Position numbers and translations under genes: made by a program. Of a stretch of DNA of 11,373 nucleotides, positions 7,751 through 11,373 are shown in pieces. Origin of the DNA: an uncultured Enterobacter sp. (GTDB taxonomy: Bacteria > Pseudomonadota > Gammaproteobacteria > Enterobacterales > Enterobacteriaceae); contig CAMKZP010000064.1 in the NCBI GenBank assembly GCA_946477805.1, positions 1-11,373 of the forward strand, written 5' to 3'. The notes beneath the pieces are model-generated. The model was given only the letters and a program-made list of their open reading frames with translations, searched no databases and was not told the DNA's origin. The number at the start of each line of letters is the position of its first letter. Positions within the stretch are counted from its first letter, which is position 1.

Positions 7751-7780
7751 TTTATAAGAAAAAGTGATACAGAAAGTGAA
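7751..7780 (-). promoter_or_regulatory. Candidate distal mepS promoter
   Basis: On the minus strand TTCACT (7775-7780, four of six) is followed by 18 bases and TATAAA (7751-7756, five of six). It would give a leader of about 210 bases that passes through the Fur-like and CRP-like dyads. It is weaker in the -35 than in the -10, and AT-rich sequence often yields such matches. Confidence 0.3.
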
Positions 7781-7891
7781 TAACCGGAAATGGACAAAAT
7801 GCCGCCAGGTTGGGTTAAAAAGCGTGCAACGTATTCATTTGTAGAATGAAAAAGATGACGAAATGATGACAAAAAAAGGGTTGGCGGGAAG

Positions 7892-7927
7892 AAAAACCAT
7901 CAGGCATCAAAATGATCCCTGATGGTT
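7892..7927 (-). terminator. Rho-independent terminator of lpxT
   Basis: AACCATCAGG and CCTGATGGTT form a perfect 10-base-pair stem (7895-7904 with 7918-7927). The 13-base loop can itself close with ATCA and TGAT. On the minus strand five T follow, two of them in the stem. It starts 15 bases after the lpxT stop. The plus-strand side lacks a good T run, so it acts mainly on lpxT transcripts. Confidence 0.85.
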
Positions 7928-7941
7928 AGTGTTAATTTTAG

Positions 7942-8658
7942 TTAATTATTTGTTTGCGATTTGTTGCCTTTGCCGGGCAGGTAACGATCAAAAAGGGCAA
8001 TTAAGCGATCGCTCATTGGGGTCATCAGGCACCATGGAATGCCAATCAGCACGGCAGAGAGCGAGCCTACGGCAATATCGGTTAGCCAGTGAGCGCCAAT
8101 CATGACGCGCGGGAAAGCAAACACCACAACAATAATCAGGGCAATCGCGAAGGCTTTTTTACCGAAATAACGCAGCATGAATGCCGAAAAAATCATCAGC
8201 ATCATCCCGTGATCGCCGGGGAAACTGTCCTTCGACGCGTCTTTGGTCGATATGTGCAGCAGCTCGCTGACCCGGTTGATATTCGGGAAATAGAGCGACG
8301 GGCTGGCGCGTTTAACCGGCATCAGGTGCTGCGCCAGCTGGTTAATGACCACGGCAGCCAGCAGCATCACCAGGCCGATAATCAGAATGCGGCGACGCCC
8401 GGTTTTGTCCTCTTTGAGCCAGAAGGAGAGCATCAGGCAGCCCATCGCCAGCAGCGAACAGCCGTCGAAGGCGCGGTTGTTGGTAATAGCGACAAACCAC
8501 AGGAACGCCTGGCTTTTGGCCAGCGCCTGGTTAAAGAAATGGAAAATCCCGGCATCCAGCGGGAACCAGAAACCGTGGTTAACCGGCAGGTACCAGGATA
8601 AGAAGAGCGCCAGGCCAGCCGCGTTGAGCAGCAATATCAGGGGGATTCGTGTTGTCAT
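7942..8658 (-). CDS. lpxT: Kdo2-lipid A 1-phosphate phosphotransferase LpxT (YeiU)
   Basis: Inner-membrane enzyme of the PAP2 superfamily. It moves the distal phosphate of undecaprenyl pyrophosphate to the 1-phosphate of lipid A on the periplasmic side, making the 1-diphosphate form and freeing undecaprenyl phosphate. The start at 8658 gives 238 residues and aligns without gaps to E. coli LpxT (237). An ATG at 8670 would add four residues and is possible. About six hydrophobic helices are visible. The PAP2 motifs are K116-R117-ASP, SFPGDH at 145-150, and R184, H190 and D194 in the third motif, so it should be active. Neither ATG has a clear ribosome site. The yeiR stop is only 33 bases upstream (21 from the alternative ATG), which points to coupling to yeiR translation. 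In E. coli the PmrR peptide inhibits this enzyme; no such gene lies here. Confidence 0.93.
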   Translation of the reverse strand: MTTRIPLILLLNAAGLALFLSWYLPVNHGFWFPLDAGIFHFFNQALAKSQAFLWFVAITNNRAFDGCSLLAMGCLMLSFWLKEDKTGRRRILIIGLVMLLAAVVINQLAQHLMPVKRASPSLYFPNINRVSELLHISTKDASKDSFPGDHGMMLMIFSAFMLRYFGKKAFAIALIIVVVFAFPRVMIGAHWLTDIAVGSLSAVLIGIPWCLMTPMSDRLIALFDRYLPGKGNKSQTNN

Positions 8659-8691
8659 AGTATTCAACATAGAGTTAAAACAGGGGCAACG

Positions 8692-9678
8692 TTAGCCGCC
8701 CGAACTTAAACGAAGCATCAACAAGCTTGACTGCAGGGCGTTCCAGTCGGCGTTAACCGCACTAATTAACTCTATTCGGCTGTCTGGCGGGGCCACGTTC
8801 TGGGTTTCGATGAAGAAATCCTCTCCCTGGCGGTTGATGCGCACCAGCCCGTCCTGGGTGCGCATAATGCCTTTCACGCGGTCGGCGGGGGCCAGCCGCG
8901 CCCACTCCAGTATGCCAATGGTGTCGAAAATCGTATCCGCATCGAAGATCCACCCGCAGGCCTGGTAACCCTGGCCGTTATTCAGATTGCGGCGCCAGCG
9001 CTGGTGTTCCGGCAGGCTCAGGGCAGCCAGACCCTGCTTCACGCTGTGGCCGTGTGAATGCGCTGCGCTGGAGGGCAGCTCGGCCGTGTTCAGGCGAGGC
9101 TGGTCAAGCAGGGCGATGTCAACGCTGCCCTGGGTGGTCACGACGCGCTGGCGTCCGCCGCCAAACTGCTGCCACCAGCGCTCAAACGCGGCCCGGCTTT
9201 CAGGCGTCGCCCGATCGGCTTTATTCGCCACGATGATATCAGCCGAGGCGAGCTGATCGCGGAAGTTATCATTCACCGCGGCCTTCTCGTCCAGCAGCTG
9301 GCGCGGATCGATCAGACACAGCGTGGCGCGCAGGTCGATCCAGGGCTCGTAAACCGGCGCGGTTAACAGGTCGAGTATTTGCTTTGGATGTCCAAGCCCG
9401 GTGGGCTCGATCAGCAGTCGATCCGGTTTCCCCTGGCGCAACAGCGTGTTCAGCCCCACCTGCATCGGCAAACCATTCACGCAGCACATACACCCGCCGG
9501 GGATTTCCTTAATCATTGCCCCGCTATCCGCCAGCAGCGCGCCGTCAATACCCACTTCGCCGAATTCATTGACCAGAACGGCCCATTTTTCCGCCGGGTC
9601 TTTGTTGGCCAGCAGATGCAGAATGGACGTGGTTTTACCACTTCCGAGAAAACCGGTAATGAGGTTGGTTTTGGTCAC
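8692..9678 (-). CDS. yeiR: COG0523 zinc-binding GTPase YeiR
   Basis: Cytoplasmic GTPase of the CobW/COG0523 metallochaperone family; E. coli YeiR binds zinc and its GTPase responds to it. It has 328 residues, as in E. coli. The P-loop is GFLGSGKTT at 9-17. The diagnostic metal motif CMCC is at 63-66 inside GGCMCCVNG. EPTGLG follows at 91-96 and the guanine motif NKAD at 152-155. A histidine-rich HSHGH at 207-211 is a second likely metal site before the C-terminal CobW domain. The start is GTG, with GGAG 5 bases upstream. Its client protein is not known from sequence. It has a promoter with an overlapping Zur-like dyad and is probably co-transcribed with lpxT, since the 21-33 base gap has no hairpin. 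Confidence 0.94.
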   Translation of the reverse strand: MTKTNLITGFLGSGKTTSILHLLANKDPAEKWAVLVNEFGEVGIDGALLADSGAMIKEIPGGCMCCVNGLPMQVGLNTLLRQGKPDRLLIEPTGLGHPKQILDLLTAPVYEPWIDLRATLCLIDPRQLLDEKAAVNDNFRDQLASADIIVANKADRATPESRAAFERWWQQFGGGRQRVVTTQGSVDIALLDQPRLNTAELPSSAAHSHGHSVKQGLAALSLPEHQRWRRNLNNGQGYQACGWIFDADTIFDTIGILEWARLAPADRVKGIMRTQDGLVRINRQGEDFFIETQNVAPPDSRIELISAVNADWNALQSSLLMLRLSSGG

Positions 9679-9703
9679 GTGCGCTCCGATTCCGAAAGAT
9701 ATT

Positions 9704-9718
9704 TGTGATGCTATAACA
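9704..9718. promoter_or_regulatory. Zur-like operator at the yeiR promoter
   Basis: TGTGATGCTATAACA matches 12 of the 14 arm positions of the Zur-type dyad TGTTATA-N-TATAACA, and resembles the znu operator as I recall it. It covers the predicted -10 element and start of yeiR, where a repressor would block transcription. A zinc-linked gene downstream makes the match more credible. It is a visual match only. Confidence 0.5.
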
Positions 9719-9738
9719 ATTATCCATCATCCTGACGA
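9710..9738 (-). promoter_or_regulatory. Predicted promoter of yeiR-lpxT
   Basis: On the minus strand TCGTCA (9733-9738, four of six) is followed by 17 bases and TATAGC (9710-9715), with a TGT just before it that makes an extended -10. The predicted start near 9703 gives a leader of about 25 bases. An overlapping GATAAT (9719-9724) is an alternative -10 but lacks a suitable -35. Confidence 0.45.
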
Positions 9739-9753
9739 AAAAAGAGCGCAATG

Positions 9754-9792
9754 AAAAGGGGGGAGGCGAACGGAGATTTTTCCCGCTCGCCT
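9754..9792 (-). terminator. Probable weak terminator after yeiQ
   Basis: AGGCGAACGG and CCGCTCGCCT (9764-9773 with 9783-9792) form a 10-pair stem with one wobble and a 9-base loop, 15 bases after the yeiQ stop. On the minus strand six C and then only four T follow, so termination may be incomplete and some transcripts could continue into yeiR. Confidence 0.5.
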
Positions 9793-9807
9793 TAACCGCA
9801 ATAATCG

Positions 9808-11274
9808 CTAACTGCCTGACGTTTCCATAACGGCCCGGCGCGCGCCGTGGCGGACTATACGCTGATATGCCCGATCGACGGCTTCAACAAAAACGGGGTT
9901 GTTAGGAAGCGCGTCACCAAAGACTTCGCTCAGACCCATGAAGGCACGCACACGGTCGGCATCGCTGCTGGCGTCGACGATTGCGCGGATTTTATCAGCA
10001 AGCGGGTCGCGAACGTCAATGGCGTTGCCACGCTCATCCGCCCCGCTGACGTAGCGGATCCATCCCGCGACCCCCAGCGCCAGCAGCGGCCACGCGCTGT
10101 GACGCTCAAGATGAATACGGATCCCGTCCAGCATGCGTTGAGGCAGTTTCTGACTGCCGTCCATCGCTATTTGCCAGGTGCGATGCTGCAGCGCCGGGTT
10201 TGCAAAACGCTCGATCAGGCTGTCGGCATAGGCCGTGAGATCCACATCGGTTATGCGCAGGGTGGGCGCCTGTTCGTCTAGCATGAGACGGCGGGCAGCT
10301 TCGCGGAAGCTCGTATCCTCCATGCACTCATTAATATGCGCATAGCCAGCCAGATAGCCGAGGTACGCGAGGAAGGAGTGGCTGCCGTTCAGCATCCGCA
10401 GCTTCATCTGCTCCCAGGGCAAGACGTCCTGCACCATCTGAACGCCAGCGATTTCCCATTCCGGGCGCCCCGCGACAAAATTATCTTCAACGACCCACTG
10501 GATGAAGGGTTCACAGCTGATGGCGCAAGGATCTTCTACGCCGAGCGCCTGGGTGATTTCCGCCAGAGAGGCGTCCGTCGCTGCCGGGACAATCCGGTCG
10601 ACCATGGTTCCCGGGAAGCTCACCTGTTTATCAATCCACTCTGCCAGCTCGGGCGAGCGTTTCAGGGCCATGCCGAGCACCGCGTTTTTCACCACGTGGC
10701 CGTTGTCAGGAATATTATCGCAGGAAAGGACGGTAAAAGCGGGCAGCCCGCGTTCACGACGGCGGTGAAGGGCCTCAACCAGGATCCCCGGCGCGGAGTG
10801 CGGCTCGCCGGGGTTTTCAAGATCGTGAAGGATTCTGGCATTTTGCATATCCAGTTTGCCCGTTGCCGGGTCGATGCAATAGCCTTTTTCGGTGATGGTC
10901 AGTGAAACGATGGCCACCTGCGGCTCGCAGAATTTCTCGATAATGGCCGCCAGCGAGTCGAGTTTTGCATTCAGGCATTCGTTCACCGCGCCGACGATAA
11001 TCGGCTGATTCCCTTCCGCTCCTTTCTCCAGAACGGTGAAGAGATGATCCTGCGCGCGCAGCTGGCCCATCAGCACGTCACCGCTGAAGAGGCTGATCTC
11101 ACAAATTCCCCAGTCGCCCCCTTTCGCATTCAGCACCCGGTTTGTTAACAACGCCTGATGCGCGCGGTGAAACGCGCCGAACCCGAAGTGGACGATGCGC
11201 GAGCGTAGCTGCGTGCGATCGTAGCACGGCTGTTGCACATGGGCAGGAAGCGTGGTGGAGGCAATAGTCTTCAT
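9808..11274 (-). CDS. yeiQ: Mannitol dehydrogenase family oxidoreductase YeiQ
   Basis: NAD(P)-dependent polyol or sugar-acid oxidoreductase of the long-chain mannitol dehydrogenase family, related to fructuronate reductase UxuB. The start at 11274 gives 488 residues, the E. coli YeiQ length. The nucleotide-binding N-terminus shows GFGAFHRAHQA at 31-41. SCDN at 184-187 and the family's catalytic cluster KLRMLNGSH follow, giving K291, N296 and H299 as the probable catalytic lysine, asparagine and histidine. The active site therefore looks complete. The substrate cannot be told from sequence: the E. coli protein is uncharacterised as far as I know, and no sugar transporter or regulator gene lies in the visible neighbourhood. 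AGGTG lies about 8 bases before the ATG. An in-frame GTG three codons upstream has no suitable ribosome site. The stop is TAG. Only 52 native bases are present upstream, too few to define its promoter. Confidence 0.93.
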   Translation of the reverse strand: MKTIASTTLPAHVQQPCYDRTQLRSRIVHFGFGAFHRAHQALLTNRVLNAKGGDWGICEISLFSGDVLMGQLRAQDHLFTVLEKGAEGNQPIIVGAVNECLNAKLDSLAAIIEKFCEPQVAIVSLTITEKGYCIDPATGKLDMQNARILHDLENPGEPHSAPGILVEALHRRRERGLPAFTVLSCDNIPDNGHVVKNAVLGMALKRSPELAEWIDKQVSFPGTMVDRIVPAATDASLAEITQALGVEDPCAISCEPFIQWVVEDNFVAGRPEWEIAGVQMVQDVLPWEQMKLRMLNGSHSFLAYLGYLAGYAHINECMEDTSFREAARRLMLDEQAPTLRITDVDLTAYADSLIERFANPALQHRTWQIAMDGSQKLPQRMLDGIRIHLERHSAWPLLALGVAGWIRYVSGADERGNAIDVRDPLADKIRAIVDASSDADRVRAFMGLSEVFGDALPNNPVFVEAVDRAYQRIVRHGARRAVMETSGS

Positions 11275-11326
11275 GAAATACACACCTGATTAACCATTAA
11301 TTAACAACGCCAGTGTAAAGTTATAT

Positions 11327-11373
11327 CTGTCTCTTATACACATCTGACGCTGCCGACGACTAGTCGAGTGTAG
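11327..11373. other. Illumina Nextera adapter left on the contig end (not genomic)
   Basis: CTGTCTCTTATACACATCT (11327-11345) is the Tn5 mosaic end used in Nextera kits. GACGCTGCCGACGA (11346-11359) completes the reverse complement of the Read 1 adapter. CTAGTCGA (11360-11367) is an 8-base i5 index in reverse complement, matching the index I recall as S513. GTGTAG (11368-11373) begins the P5 sequence. These 47 bases should be trimmed; genomic sequence ends at 11326. Confidence 0.97.

Larger units (their letters stand above)
7531..7941. other. 411-base AT-rich intergenic region between lpxT and mepS
   Basis: No credible open reading frame or known RNA gene is visible on either strand. From the lpxT side it holds the lpxT terminator (7892-7927), a candidate distal promoter (7751-7780), a 14-base inverted repeat GCAATGGGCATTGC (7718-7731), a Fur-like dyad (7669-7683), a CRP-like dyad (7637-7658), and a proximal promoter overlapped by an 18-base inverted repeat (7556-7585). 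All of these are best read as mepS control sequences. The region is much richer in A and T than the genes beside it. An unknown small RNA cannot be excluded. Confidence 0.7.

Noticed and set aside
7737..7753. AAAAAATC and GATTTTTT inverted repeat as a terminator
   Set aside because: Only one base separates the arms, so no stable RNA hairpin can form, and there is no GC-rich stem.
11275..11283. GTG at 11283 as the start of yeiQ
   Set aside because: The ATG at 11274 has AGGTG at a normal distance, aligns with the E. coli N-terminus and gives the family length of 488.
1..11326. A hidden new defence, mobile or biosynthetic system
   Set aside because: Every gene is a recognised core enterobacterial gene in conserved order, with no odd base composition within genes, no integrase, no repeats in array form and no unexplained reading frame. 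Novelty here is limited to possible regulation.
11327..11345. Tn5 mosaic end, suggesting a transposon insertion
   Set aside because: It is followed directly by the synthetic Nextera adapter, an index and P5 bases, not by transposon DNA, so it is a library artefact.

Overview
The window is a stretch of ordinary enterobacterial chromosome. Every gene is on the minus strand, so transcription runs from the high coordinates to the low ones. Gene order and protein lengths match the Escherichia coli yeiQ-yeiR-lpxT-mepS-pdeN(rtn)-yejA-yejB-yejE-yejF neighbourhood as I remember it. The proteins are close to the E. coli ones but clearly not identical, which suggests a related member of the Enterobacteriaceae, perhaps Enterobacter or a neighbour. 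The genus is an inference that the sequence alone cannot settle.

Layout from right to left. Positions 11327-11373 are not genomic: they are an Illumina Nextera adapter with an i5 index and the start of P5, left on the contig end. yeiQ (mannitol dehydrogenase family oxidoreductase, 9808-11274) comes first and ends in a weak terminator. A 129-base gap then carries a good promoter overlapped by a Zur-like dyad in front of yeiR (COG0523 zinc-binding GTPase, 8692-9678, GTG start). lpxT (lipid A 1-phosphate phosphotransferase) follows with no terminator between, so yeiR and lpxT are probably one transcript, and it ends in a strong hairpin. A 411-base AT-rich gap (7531-7941) holds that hairpin and the mepS regulatory region, with Fur-like and CRP-like dyads and two candidate promoters. 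mepS (murein DD-endopeptidase lipoprotein) ends in a UUCG-loop terminator. pdeN (CSS-EAL c-di-GMP phosphodiesterase) follows, then a well-formed promoter for the tightly packed yejABEF peptide ABC importer operon. yejF is cut off by the left edge after 426 codons, inside a GAATTC.

Functional theme. Most genes act on the envelope: peptidoglycan cross-link cleavage (mepS), lipid A phosphorylation and undecaprenyl pyrophosphate use (lpxT), an inner-membrane c-di-GMP phosphodiesterase with a periplasmic sensor (pdeN), and oligopeptide or microcin C import (yejABEF). yeiR handles zinc and yeiQ is a sugar-acid or polyol oxidoreductase.

I found no mobile element, CRISPR array, tRNA, rRNA or new multi-gene system. 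The points most worth checking are regulatory: the Zur-like site over the yeiR-lpxT promoter, and the paired Fur-like and CRP-like dyads in the mepS leader. The adapter at the right end also needs trimming.
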